Under the pieces are notes generated by a model. That model ran no database searches. It had not been told where the DNA came from and was given only the letters and a program-made list of their open reading frames with translations. From Dehalococcoidia bacterium (GTDB lineage: Bacteria > Chloroflexota > Dehalococcoidia > Bin125), in contig RKRS01000156.1 of NCBI GenBank assembly GCA_007571275.1, positions 1-19,640 of the forward strand: 19,640 bases of DNA. Direction: 5' to 3'. The translations under genes and the position numbers were made by a program. How positions within the stretch are numbered: position 1 is the first letter of the stretch; each line of letters begins with the position of its first letter. This document shows positions 1 through 8,364 of the stretch, piece after piece.

Positions 1-1679
1 CCCGGATCGTTGTCATAGCCATGAATCGAGGACAGACCTGACATCGGCTCGGTGGTCGCGCCGTTGGCGGGATAGGGCGCGTAGGGTCCAGTCACGCCGT
101 AGCCGGAGATGGTCGCCAGGATGACGTCTGGTCGGACCGCCGCCAGCGTCTCGAGCGTGATCCCCCAGCCCTCGAGTACGCCAGGACGGAAGTTCTCACA
201 AACGACATCGAACCGGGGCGCGAGACGCCAGAACATCTCTTTGCCCTGCTCGCTGCGCAGGTCGAGCGTGATCCCTCGCTTGTTCAGGTTGACCGAGTTG
301 AACAGTCCCTGAGTATTGGCGGCATGCTGCGTTTTGGACTCGTCACGGATCGCGTTGGGCACCCAGGGACGAACCATGCGCCAGATGTCAACTCGCTGCA
401 GCGCCTCGATCTGAACGACATCAGCGCCGAGAAAGGCCAGCAGCTCGGTCGCAAAAGTGCCGCTCCAGGCCTGCGTGAACGTGAGAATGCGGATGCCGTC
501 GAGCGGGCCACGGCGAGTCCGAAAACCGCCAGGTGCTTGAGGCGCTGCTCGCTCGGGAGGTGTATCTGCATCCGAGCCCAACCGCGGCGCGGGGCGGCGC
601 AGCGACCAACTGGATGGCGTCATTGGATGCGGATCACCCGCTGCGCGCACGGTCGCGCCATCCACTTCCGTCTCGACGATGAAGCGACGCGCCCGGAGTT
701 GCTCATTCTCAACCAGCTCTGGAATGGTCTGCAGAACGCCCGAAATGCAGCGCAACTCGGCCAACTGATGAAACAGTGGCCACTTCTCGATATTGATCAG
801 CTCCCGAGCGACGCCCGCCTGCACAGGCGCGAGGTCGCGGGCGTAGCGGCCGTCACGCTGCTGGAGGTCATCGCGGGCGCCCTGGTCGGGCAGATTGAAC
901 AGCGCCATCGCCTGGGGCCAGTGATGCCAGTCGCCGAACCCGAAGTTCATCCGACCATCGGCCGCGTCGTAGAGCGGGCCAGGTTCGCCGCGTGGCCGAC
1001 CACCGGTCGCGCCGCGCGACCAGCCTGAGCCTTGATATATTGCGCCGATCGACCACGGATAGACCGTGTGTGAGAACGCTTCAAACTCGCGGACGTCTAC
1101 TCGCTCCGCGGATGCTGTCTCGTTGCGTCGGCGCAGGGCGGCTGCGCCCGCGATGAACGCGGCGAATCCACCGACATAGCCTGCCTGATGCGCGGGCAGC
1201 GAGACCGGTGGTTCATCGCGCAGCGCATTGATGTACGCCCAGCCCGATCGCGCATTCAGGCTCAGATTGCCGGCCGGCGCGTCGGACAGGGGACCATCCA
1301 GACCATAGGGCGTCACCGAGAGATGCACGGCGTCCGAGCGGAGCGATGTCAGCGGCCAGCGCGACAGCGCGGCAGGTCCGTCAGTGGTGATCACCACATC
1401 AGCCGAGGCAATCCATTCGGCGGCCTCAGATGGATCATCGATCACGACCGAGCGCTTGTTCCAGTTGACGTATGCGTGCAGGGTGGAGCGCTCGAGGCCA
1501 GGCGCGTCGTCGAGAAAGGAAGCCATGTGACGCAGCGGGTGACCATCCGGCGGCTCCAGCATGACGACGTGCGCTCCGTGATCGGCGAATAGCCTCGCGG
1601 CGAACGCGCCTGACAGGCGTCGCGACAGATCAACCACGACAAGACCCTGGTACGAGTCGATCAGCTCCGTGCTTGCCAC
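1..1679 (-). CDS. Two-domain CaiB/BaiF (family III) CoA-transferase, C-terminus beyond the window
   Basis: The reverse strand is open without interruption from a GTG at 1679 to the left edge, giving 559 codons. An in-frame TGA lies a few codons above the GTG, and a GAAGG-type Shine-Dalgarno precedes it. Family III enzymes move CoA between acyl-CoA and a free carboxylate in the cytoplasm through an aspartyl-CoA intermediate. The protein is a head-to-tail fusion. The N-terminal copy covers about residues 1-385 and has the VNWNKRSV strand and an ERVDVREFEAF segment. Asp195 in that segment matches the catalytic Asp of formyl-CoA transferase (GQKVDVS). A proline-rich linker leads to a second copy from about residue 391, with GPLDGIRIL, VNLNKRGITLDLR, ENFRPGVLEGWG and a SGYGVTGPY segment. 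The second copy's own catalytic Asp would lie outside the window. Family and fusion are clear; the substrate is unknown. Confidence 0.93.
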   Translation of the reverse strand, partial: MASTELIDSYQGLVVVDLSRRLSGAFAARLFADHGAHVVMLEPPDGHPLRHMASFLDDAPGLERSTLHAYVNWNKRSVVIDDPSEAAEWIASADVVITTDGPAALSRWPLTSLRSDAVHLSVTPYGLDGPLSDAPAGNLSLNARSGWAYINALRDEPPVSLPAHQAGYVGGFAAFIAGAAALRRRNETASAERVDVREFEAFSHTVYPWSIGAIYQGSGWSRGATGGRPRGEPGPLYDAADGRMNFGFGDWHHWPQAMALFNLPDQGARDDLQQRDGRYARDLAPVQAGVARELINIEKWPLFHQLAELRCISGVLQTIPELVENEQLRARRFIVETEVDGATVRAAGDPHPMTPSSWSLRRPAPRLGSDADTPPERAAPQAPGGFRTRRGPLDGIRILTFTQAWSGTFATELLAFLGADVVQIEALQRVDIWRMVRPWVPNAIRDESKTQHAANTQGLFNSVNLNKRGITLDLRSEQGKEMFWRLAPRFDVVCENFRPGVLEGWGITLETLAAVRPDVILATISGYGVTGPYAPYPANGATTEPMSGLSSIHGYDNDP

Positions 1680-1800
1680 CCCGATGCCGCCTTCACTGAG
1701 TCCGTGTAGATAGCGTCACGTTATCGGATGGTCCGGCGAGTGCTGAGCCTGGCGTATCCTCAGGCCACGAGACGGGTCGCATCGGGATGCAGGGGGCGAC
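1680..1800. other. Divergent intergenic region between the CoA-transferase and the GMC oxidoreductase
   Basis: These 121 bases must carry the start signals of both flanking genes. The only clear element is a purine-rich AGGGGG Shine-Dalgarno just before the ATG at 1801. A TATCCT hexamer near 1755 could be a -10 box for the rightward gene, but I see no convincing -35 at the right distance. No operator-like dyad longer than 5 bp was found. Confidence 0.4.
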
Positions 1801-3330
1801 ATGACAACATACGACGACATCATCATCGGCGCGGGTTCGGCCGGGGCAGTGATTGCCGCTCGGCTGTCGGAAGACCCAACACGGCGCGTGCTCCTACTGG
1901 AAGCCGGACCCGACTATACCCGCGTCGAGGACATGCCGCGTGATCTGCTCAAGCCCTGGGTGTCCTGGCGCGATCACGACTGGGGTTTCCGCGCCAACGC
2001 CCGACACGGGCGCGAGTTCCCGCTCCACCGCGGCAAGGTGATGGGCGGATCGTCGGCCGTCAACGGGACGATTGCCCTGCGCGGCGTGCCTGGCGACTTC
2101 GAGTCGTGGGTCGCGCTCGGTTGCGATGAGTGGTCGTTCGAAGACGTCTTGCCTTACTACCGACGCCTCGAATCTGACCCCGAAGGCGGCGATTTTCACG
2201 GGCAGTCCGGGCCGGTTCCGATTGAGCGTCCTGAATCAGACATCTGGCAGCCACTGCAACGCGCCTTCTACGACGCCTGCATCGAGAACGGTTTCGCTGA
2301 CGTCTGGGATCACAATCTGCCCGACGCTACCGGTGTCGGACCCTGGCCGCGTAACCGAGCGGACGGAAACCGCGTCTCGACCAACATCGCCTATCTGCTC
2401 GGCATCCGCGACCGCGAGAACCTGACCATCCGTCATGGCGTGCTGGTCGACCGGCTCAGCTTCGAGGGCGACTCCGGGGCTCGCGTCAACGGCGTCATCC
2501 TCAGCGACGGTGAAGCGATCAATGCCGAGCGCGTATGCGTCTCGGCGGGAGCGGCCGTTTCGCCGGCCATCCTGCTGCGCAGCGGACTCGGGCCTGCCGA
2601 GAAACTCGCGCCGCACGGTATCAGTCAGCGCGCCGCCTTGCCCGGCGTCGGTGAGAACCTGATCGACCACTTCGGTACCGGCGTCCAGGCATTTCCCAAA
2701 GCGGATGTCATTCACGACCCGGACGTGGTGACCGAGATCGGCGTCAGATACACCGCGCCCGGCTCAGACCAATTCAACGACATGCAGCTGGCCATTTCGA
2801 CAATCTGGGATGAGGAACAGGTGCGCGGTCTAACCGACGCGCCGCGCCAACATCCCTCGTTCGGGATTGGCGCGGTAATCCAGCGACCGCATTCACGGGG
2901 CTCAGTCACGTTGCGCTCGACCGACCCCAACGATCAGCCTCAGCTCGACATGAACTACGCATCGCATCCCGAAGACCTGCGCCGCCTGATGGGTGGGGCG
3001 CGGCTCTGCTGGGAGATCATGCACTCGGAGGCGATCGCCCGCTTCACTGAACGCGTGATCGCGCCGCGGGCGGAAGTGATGGAGTCGGACAACGCGCTCG
3101 CCGACTACATCCGCCGCACGACCTCAACCACCTGGCACATCTGCGGCAGCGCGAGGATGGGCCAGCCGACCGATCCGCTGGCCGTGACCGATCAGCGCGG
3201 CCGTGTGTACCAGACCGAGAACCTGAGAGTGGCCGACGCCTCGATCATGCCCGACATCGTCAGCTGCAACACCAACCTGACCAGCATCATGATCGGCGAG
3301 CGGGTAGCGAAATCGCTGGCAAGCGACTGA
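1801..3330 (+). CDS. GMC-family FAD-dependent oxidoreductase (choline dehydrogenase-like)
   Basis: This 509-residue protein is full length for the glucose-methanol-choline family, which oxidises alcohols to aldehydes or ketones with FAD. The ADP-binding GAGSAG motif is at residues 10-15, followed by the acidic end of the second strand (LLLEAGP). The first GMC signature (RGKVMGGSSAVNG) is at 78-90 and the second (GAAVSPAILLRSGLGP) at 250-265. The active-site His is His446 in TTWHICGSARMG, and the partner is an Asn (Asn490 or Asn492) near the C-terminus. The protein therefore has a His-Asn pair as in choline and cholesterol oxidases rather than a His-His pair. The ATG at 1801 follows AGGGGG closely. 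There is no signal peptide, so it is probably cytoplasmic. The donor alcohol and the electron acceptor cannot be read from the sequence. No mycofactocin genes are nearby to suggest an MftG role. Confidence 0.93.
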   Translation: MTTYDDIIIGAGSAGAVIAARLSEDPTRRVLLLEAGPDYTRVEDMPRDLLKPWVSWRDHDWGFRANARHGREFPLHRGKVMGGSSAVNGTIALRGVPGDFESWVALGCDEWSFEDVLPYYRRLESDPEGGDFHGQSGPVPIERPESDIWQPLQRAFYDACIENGFADVWDHNLPDATGVGPWPRNRADGNRVSTNIAYLLGIRDRENLTIRHGVLVDRLSFEGDSGARVNGVILSDGEAINAERVCVSAGAAVSPAILLRSGLGPAEKLAPHGISQRAALPGVGENLIDHFGTGVQAFPKADVIHDPDVVTEIGVRYTAPGSDQFNDMQLAISTIWDEEQVRGLTDAPRQHPSFGIGAVIQRPHSRGSVTLRSTDPNDQPQLDMNYASHPEDLRRLMGGARLCWEIMHSEAIARFTERVIAPRAEVMESDNALADYIRRTTSTTWHICGSARMGQPTDPLAVTDQRGRVYQTENLRVADASIMPDIVSCNTNLTSIMIGERVAKSLASD

Positions 3331-3371
3331 GCTACAGGTGCGTCTCGAGGCGGTTAATCACCTGCCGGTGG

Positions 3372-5042
3372 TCAGGTTCCGGCGGCCTTCTGCGGCCTGG
3401 CCGATGCCATCACCCTGGCGGCTGGCGCAACCTCTCTGGTTCCGTTATCCGACGGCGTCGGCGCTGCGGTTTCCTCCTGACCGCCCAGCGATGTCGCCTG
3501 TACCTGACGTTGACGTCGCGGTACCAGGATCCAGCCGACGACGCCGGCGATCACCGCGAAGCTGATCCCGAAGAGGTACGTGCGCCGGATCGCCTCGACG
3601 AACGACTCGGTCAGCTCATTGCGCACTGCGCCGACGATCGATGCATCCAGTGTGGGGAAGACTTGTTGAGCTGCGCCGATGCCGGACGCCAACACGTCGA
3701 TATCGGCGACCGAGAGCGGCATCCCACTGAGACCGTCGCGGACGCCGCTGGCGTACATCACTGCGGCGAAGCTGCCCAGAATGGCGATCGACATCGTCCC
3801 GCCCAGCTCTTGGCCAGTGGTCGTCACCGCCGAGGCTTTGCCCGCCATGTCGACCGGCACAGCGGCCATCGAGGTGTCAGTTGTAGCTGGCATGTGCAGC
3901 GAACCACCGATGCCCAGCCAGGCGAGCGCCAGGCCGATGATCCAGTAAGGCGTATCCACTGCGAGCACCAGCGCCAGAATCAGCAGACAACCGCCGCCGT
4001 GCATCGTCGGCGCCCAGAAGAGCAGGAACCTCGGTCCAACTTTGGGCAGGATGAATCCGGCGATCGGCGCGCCGACGATCATCACCACGGCGAGCGGCAT
4101 CACGCGCAACCCGCTCTCGGCAGCCGAGGCGCCCTGCACAAGCTGGAAAAACTGAGGCAGATAGAAGAGCACGCCCATCAGCGCGAACATGATGAAGAAC
4201 ATGCCCACCATCGCGCCGACGAAGTCGCGCTGACGGAAGAATCCCAGCGGCATCAACGGCTGTTCAGTGCGCCGCTCGATCAGGATGAAGGCGCTCAGTG
4301 AAATCAGCGCGACGCTGATCGTGGCGAGAATGAGCGGATCATCCCAACCACGCGGGATGCCCTCGATGATCGAGTAGACCAGCGCCAGCATGCCGACCGT
4401 GCCAGTGACGGCGCCAGGCACGTCAAGTTTGGTATGCAATACCGACCTGGTCGATGGGACCAGGGTCAACCCAAGCAGCGCCAGCGCAGCCAGCGGGGCT
4501 GGTACCCAGAACACTGCGGACCAGTTGATCTGATCGACCAACGTCCCACCGAGGAACGGTCCGATGGCCATACCGATACCCATGGAGCCGGCCCAGACGC
4601 CGAAGGCCTTGCCACGATCCTTACGTGGGAAGACGGCCGTCAAGGTCGACAATCCCTGCGGCAAGACCAAAGCGCCGCCCAGACCCTGCAGCCCGCGACC
4701 GAGAATCAGCGCCTCGGCGTTGGGTGAGAACGCCACTGCGACCGACGCCAGCGTGAAGACCGTCAGGCCGATTGCCAACAGCCGACGACGCCCGAAGCGA
4801 TCGCCCAAAGCGCCTGACAACAGCAAGAGTCCACCAAAGAGCACGAGGTAGGCGTCGGCGACCCACAGGGATTGCGACTCCGACATCTCGAAGACGCGCT
4901 TAATCGTCGGCAGCGCCGTATTGATGATCGTCGAATCGAGCACGACGATCGTTTGCGCGCCTGCCAAGATCAGCAGTGCCAGCCAGCGTCGGCGCGAGCC
5001 GATCTCTACGGAAGCGACGTCTCCGTCGGTGACCCGACTCAC
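3372..5042 (-). CDS. DHA2 (EmrB/QacA-type) major facilitator superfamily exporter, copy 1
   Basis: This 556-residue integral membrane protein has the size and hydrophobic pattern of 14-helix DHA2 proton-coupled drug exporters. Family marks in order are the membrane-embedded Asp36 in VVLDSTIINTALP, the motif A loop GDRFGRR at residues 80-86, a GRGLQGLGGALVLPQ segment near 116-129, and the antiporter motif C (GSMGIGMAIGPFLGG) at 152-166. The start is a GTG; an in-frame TGA sits two codons above it, so no longer form is possible. The C-terminal 45 or so residues are a cytosolic low-complexity tail ending in a conserved RPQK-containing motif. It is a close paralogue of the next gene upstream, 82 bases away on the same strand, and both may share a transcript. 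No EmrA-like adaptor or TetR/MarR regulator is present. The exported substrate is unknown. Confidence 0.92.
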   Translation of the reverse strand: MSRVTDGDVASVEIGSRRRWLALLILAGAQTIVVLDSTIINTALPTIKRVFEMSESQSLWVADAYLVLFGGLLLLSGALGDRFGRRRLLAIGLTVFTLASVAVAFSPNAEALILGRGLQGLGGALVLPQGLSTLTAVFPRKDRGKAFGVWAGSMGIGMAIGPFLGGTLVDQINWSAVFWVPAPLAALALLGLTLVPSTRSVLHTKLDVPGAVTGTVGMLALVYSIIEGIPRGWDDPLILATISVALISLSAFILIERRTEQPLMPLGFFRQRDFVGAMVGMFFIMFALMGVLFYLPQFFQLVQGASAAESGLRVMPLAVVMIVGAPIAGFILPKVGPRFLLFWAPTMHGGGCLLILALVLAVDTPYWIIGLALAWLGIGGSLHMPATTDTSMAAVPVDMAGKASAVTTTGQELGGTMSIAILGSFAAVMYASGVRDGLSGMPLSVADIDVLASGIGAAQQVFPTLDASIVGAVRNELTESFVEAIRRTYLFGISFAVIAGVVGWILVPRRQRQVQATSLGGQEETAAPTPSDNGTREVAPAARVMASARPQKAAGT

Positions 5043-5124
5043 ACGTCAACCAGGTCAGATTGGCGGACAATCATGCGCTCAAGGCTAACGAACGTCCAGA
5101 TCGTTGGTCAGCCGAGCGGATGCG

Positions 5125-6852
5125 CTAGGGCGGGCTCGATTTCTGTGGTCGCTGCACCACCATCGATCTGGCGAGCGGGCTGAGACCGCGTGCGCCATTC
5201 GCCGAGGTTCCATTGCCGGAAACCCCATTGCTTGACAGCGCGGCGGCTGGCTGGGCTGGCCCGGATGGCTGAGCCGATGGTTCGACCGGCTTGCCGCCTT
5301 CCCATTGCATCTGCGTCTGACGCTGTCGCTTCGGTACGAGAATCCAGGCGACGATGCCTGATATCAACGCAAAGATGATGCCGAATCGCATCGTGTCAAC
5401 AATCGCATCGACGAACGACTCTCGCATGACCAGCTGCGCCTGGGGGATGATCGCCTGGTCCAGTGTGGGTAGAACTTGCAGCGCCGCCCCCATACCGGTC
5501 GAGATCGTCTCCACCGCTCCTTCGGCGATGTCCAATGGCTCGAGCCCGGCAGTCACGCCGGATGAGTAGACCGCGGCGGCGAACGATCCCAGAATCGCGA
5601 TCGCCAGCGTTCCGCCCAGCTGACGGCCCGCGTTATTGACCGCCGAGGCCTTACCGGCCAGATCGACTGGTACGGCCGCCATCGAGGTATCGGTCGTGGC
5701 TGGCATATGCATCGCGCCGCCCATGCCCAGGAAGCCCATCGTCAGGCCGATCATCCAGTAGGGCGTATCGATATCGAGGATGAAGCTGAAGATCAGCAGC
5801 GCTCCGCCGCCGTGTACCGCCGGCGCCCAGAAAAGCATGAACCGCGGTCCGAGCTTGGGCAGCAGCTTGGCCATGATCGGCGCGAAGACCATCATCGCCA
5901 GGGCGAGCGGCATCAACCGCGCGCCGCTCGCCGAGGCTGACATCCCCTGCGCCAGCTGGAAGAACTGCGGCATGTAGAACATCACGCCCATCAGGGCAAA
6001 CATGATGAAGAACATGCCGACCATCGAGCCGGTGAAGTCGCGCTGACGGAAGAACGCCATCGGCAGCAATGGTTGGTCCGTGCGCCGCTCGATCACGATG
6101 AACAGCAGCGTGGAAACTGCGGCAACGGCGAACGAACCCAGGATCAGTGGATCGGTCCAGCCTTTCTGTATGCCCTCAATGATCGCGAAGACGATCGAGA
6201 CCATGGCGATCGTCCCGGTGATGGCGCCCGGCACATCGAGTTTGGTATGCAATTGGGAACGGGATTCGGGCACGACGACCATACCGAGCATCGCAACCAG
6301 GGCGATCGGCGCTGGCACCCAGAACACGCCAGCCCAACCGATCAGGTCAACCAGAATTCCGCCGACCAGCGGTCCGAAGGCCATCCCGAAGCCCAGCGCT
6401 CCTGACCAGATGCCGATGGCGCGGCCGCGCTCCTCGCGCGGGAAGACGGCGGTCAGGATCGACAGCGTCTGCGGAATGACCAACGCGCCACCGAGACCCT
6501 GCACGCCGCGTCCAACGATCATGAAGTTGGCATCGGGCGAGAATGCGACCGCGATCGAGGCGATGGTGAAGATCGCCATCCCGACCATCAGAATCTTGCG
6601 TCGGCCGAAGCGATCGCCCAACGCGCCGGCGAGCAGCAACAGACCGCCGAAGATCACCATGTAGGCGTCGGCGACCCAGAGCGACTGCGACTCCGACATC
6701 TCGAAGGCGCGTTTGATCGCGGGCAGCGCCGTGTTGATGATCGTCGCGTCGAGCTGCACCAGCATCTGCGAGCCGGCGAGCACAAGCAGAATGGCCCAGC
6801 GGCGGCGGGACGTGGCTCCCGCTGACGCAGCGGCAGGAACCTGAATGGTCAT
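5125..6852 (-). CDS. DHA2 (EmrB/QacA-type) major facilitator superfamily exporter, copy 2
   Basis: This is a second 14-helix DHA2 exporter of about 575 residues. It has Asp35 in VQLDATIINTALP, the motif A loop GDRFGRR near residues 79-85, and the motif C form GALGFGMAFGPLVGG. It is very similar to the downstream copy: around motif A, 34 of 39 aligned residues are identical, which points to tandem duplication. I chose the ATG at 6852 because it overlaps the DUF35 stop codon as ATGA, a standard translational-coupling arrangement. A TTG at 6864 in the same frame would add four residues and is less likely. The C-terminal tail is long (about 70 residues), rich in Ser, Gly, Pro, Asn and Gln, and ends in an ARSMVVQRPQK motif also found in the other copy. 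The transported compound is unknown. Coupling to an acyl-CoA-related protein hints at export of a carboxylated metabolite, which is inference. Confidence 0.92.
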   Translation of the reverse strand: MTIQVPAAASAGATSRRRWAILLVLAGSQMLVQLDATIINTALPAIKRAFEMSESQSLWVADAYMVIFGGLLLLAGALGDRFGRRKILMVGMAIFTIASIAVAFSPDANFMIVGRGVQGLGGALVIPQTLSILTAVFPREERGRAIGIWSGALGFGMAFGPLVGGILVDLIGWAGVFWVPAPIALVAMLGMVVVPESRSQLHTKLDVPGAITGTIAMVSIVFAIIEGIQKGWTDPLILGSFAVAAVSTLLFIVIERRTDQPLLPMAFFRQRDFTGSMVGMFFIMFALMGVMFYMPQFFQLAQGMSASASGARLMPLALAMMVFAPIMAKLLPKLGPRFMLFWAPAVHGGGALLIFSFILDIDTPYWMIGLTMGFLGMGGAMHMPATTDTSMAAVPVDLAGKASAVNNAGRQLGGTLAIAILGSFAAAVYSSGVTAGLEPLDIAEGAVETISTGMGAALQVLPTLDQAIIPQAQLVMRESFVDAIVDTMRFGIIFALISGIVAWILVPKRQRQTQMQWEGGKPVEPSAQPSGPAQPAAALSSNGVSGNGTSANGARGLSPLARSMVVQRPQKSSPP

Positions 6853-7310
6853 GCCATGCGCCAACGTGGTTGCGCAAGATCGTCCGCCGTTTGCTCAAAG
6901 ACCACACGGACTCGCGCGCCGATCTCCATCGCCCCGCTCAACGGCGCATCGACGACCACGCCCATCAGCTTGATCTCGGGCGCATCGTCCAACTCGATCA
7001 ACGCAACCACGTAGGGGCCGAACTCGCGCAGCGCCGGATGCGCCGGGTGCACGACCTCAACCCACGACCAGACCGCGCCGGTCCCCACGACGTCCTGCCA
7101 TCCCATGTTGAAGCCATAGCAAGCGTGGCAGTTCAACTCGGGCGGGTACTGCCGCGTACCGCAGTCGCTGCATCGCTGTATCGCCAGCCGACCCTCGGCG
7201 GCGGCAGCGAAATAGCCGCCGTTGATCGGGTCCGCAGGGTCTGGCGTGGTCATCCCGTCGGGAAAGAACGGCGTGTCGAGAAACTCGGAAGGCTGAGGTG
7301 TCGTCGTCAT
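6849..7310 (-). CDS. DUF35/ChsH2-type OB-fold protein with zinc ribbon, acyl-CoA-associated
   Basis: This 153-residue protein has the DUF35 layout. An N-terminal helix and rubredoxin-like zinc ribbon carry Cys47, Cys50, Cys61 and Cys64 (CSDCG then CHAC), and an OB-fold runs from about residue 75 to the end (GTGAVWSWVEVVHP, then FGPYVVALIELDD). DUF35 proteins bind acyl-CoA and work as the small partner of SCP2-type thiolases or aldolases, for example ChsH2 with Ltp2 in sterol side-chain cleavage and BbsA with BbsB in toluene degradation. The open frame extends about 61 codons upstream, but that part is basic, unlike the family and runs into the divergent gene, so I place the start at the ATG at 7310. 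The stop overlaps the exporter start by 4 nt. The likely thiolase partner is about 1 kb upstream on the same strand, beyond an oppositely oriented gene. Confidence 0.9.
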   Translation of the reverse strand: MTTTPQPSEFLDTPFFPDGMTTPDPADPINGGYFAAAAEGRLAIQRCSDCGTRQYPPELNCHACYGFNMGWQDVVGTGAVWSWVEVVHPAHPALREFGPYVVALIELDDAPEIKLMGVVVDAPLSGAMEIGARVRVVFEQTADDLAQPRWRMA

Positions 7311-7353
7311 GCTGGCAGGGTAACGGTTCGCCGTCGCGGTAGCCTGAGCGTGA

Positions 7354-8343
7354 ATGCGCCGCTGGATCCTCTTCCTCGTTTTCGTTCCCTTCGTGCTCTG
7401 GGCCGCGATGACCGACCACACGGCAGCTGAAGCGCCGTTGTGCACGCTATCTGCAGACTTCGAGCGACAGATCTTCAGCGCCGAGGCCATCATCGGCGCA
7501 GCCGTCTACGACCTGCAAACGGGAACGATCTGGACTGGAGGCCATCCAGGACCGTATGCAATGCACAGCGTGATCAAGCCGCCGATCGCCTGGGCAGTCC
7601 TGAGCGATGCCAATGACGACGGTCGCCAACTGAACAAACAGCAACTCGATGCCTTGTTCTATATGGTCGCCAGGTCTCGGAATGCTGATGTGAACATGCT
7701 GCTCAGGATGATCGGCGGTCTGCCAGGACTGAGCCGCTACTACGAACATTGGGGCGTGTCCGAGCTGATCGAGCTGATGCATCACTCTCGCTGGGGCGCA
7801 GGTCGGGCCGAGCCCGCGCAGCTGGCGCGACTCTACGCGGCGCTGGCGATGTCGGACTCGATTCCCGATGACGTGAGGTCGCAGGGCCTTGACCTGCTCC
7901 GCGCAGTGATCGACGAGCAGCGCTGGGGCGCAGCGATTCCCGAGCGGGCGCTGCCCGGCTGGGAATCGCTCATCAAAACCGGCAACTACACGATTCCGGA
8001 ATCGAACGAGACAGATATGGTCGTAGCAAACGACTCGTCGGGCGACGAGGAGGAGACGAAAGCATCGGTTCCGGAGGCCGACGAGGCGCTGCCCGAAGCT
8101 GAGGCGAAGAAACGACAGACGCTGGTCAGGATGAACAGCGCGGCCATCTGGCTCGCTCCAACATGGCGAGGAATTCAACCACGTTATGTCGTGGCCATCA
8201 TGCAGGAGAGCTTCCTGCACTGGGGCAGCTCACGACAGCTACAGGATCAGATCGGCGCAGTCCTGGCCAACGCGATTGTCCAACGTGAGTCGGGCGCGTG
8301 GTCGCAACCGGCCGCTCACTGCATCAAGCAAGCGTTGTACTAG
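7354..8343 (+). CDS. Exported serine hydrolase of the class A beta-lactamase/PBP fold
   Basis: This 329-residue protein begins with a hydrophobic signal-peptide or anchor segment (residues 1-25). It then shows the three serine beta-lactamase or transpeptidase motifs in order: SxxK at Ser72-Lys75 (HSVIKPPIAW), an SxN-type motif at Ser108-Asn110 followed by ADVNML, and KTG at 208-210 in SLIKTGNY. The fold suggests it acts outside the membrane, acylated by a beta-lactam or peptide-like substrate. The SxN-helix pattern resembles divergent class A proteins of actinobacteria and Chloroflexota. An insert of about 45 residues, rich in Asp and Glu (roughly 214-258), separates KTG from the strand that normally follows directly (AAIWLAPTW, then YVVAIM). 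Cys30 and Cys323 could form a disulfide. An in-frame TGA sits directly before the ATG, so this start is firm. Only 43 bases separate it from the DUF35 start. Whether it hydrolyses beta-lactams cannot be told. Confidence 0.82.
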   Translation: MRRWILFLVFVPFVLWAAMTDHTAAEAPLCTLSADFERQIFSAEAIIGAAVYDLQTGTIWTGGHPGPYAMHSVIKPPIAWAVLSDANDDGRQLNKQQLDALFYMVARSRNADVNMLLRMIGGLPGLSRYYEHWGVSELIELMHHSRWGAGRAEPAQLARLYAALAMSDSIPDDVRSQGLDLLRAVIDEQRWGAAIPERALPGWESLIKTGNYTIPESNETDMVVANDSSGDEEETKASVPEADEALPEAEAKKRQTLVRMNSAAIWLAPTWRGIQPRYVVAIMQESFLHWGSSRQLQDQIGAVLANAIVQRESGAWSQPAAHCIKQALY

Positions 8344-8364
8344 CCGATCAGCCCCGCGGTCGAC

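Noticed and set aside
324..1028. A 234-codon plus-strand open frame.
   Set aside because: It is the antisense shadow of the fused CoA-transferase, whose own frame is continuous and shows family motifs.
3510..4301. A 263-codon plus-strand open frame.
   Set aside because: It is an Asp-, His- and Arg-rich shadow of the first exporter gene and has no recognisable domain.
7311..7493. An N-terminal extension of the DUF35 protein by about 61 residues.
   Set aside because: The extra residues are basic, unlike the family and overlap the start of the divergent serine hydrolase gene. The ATG at 7310 gives a normal-length protein.
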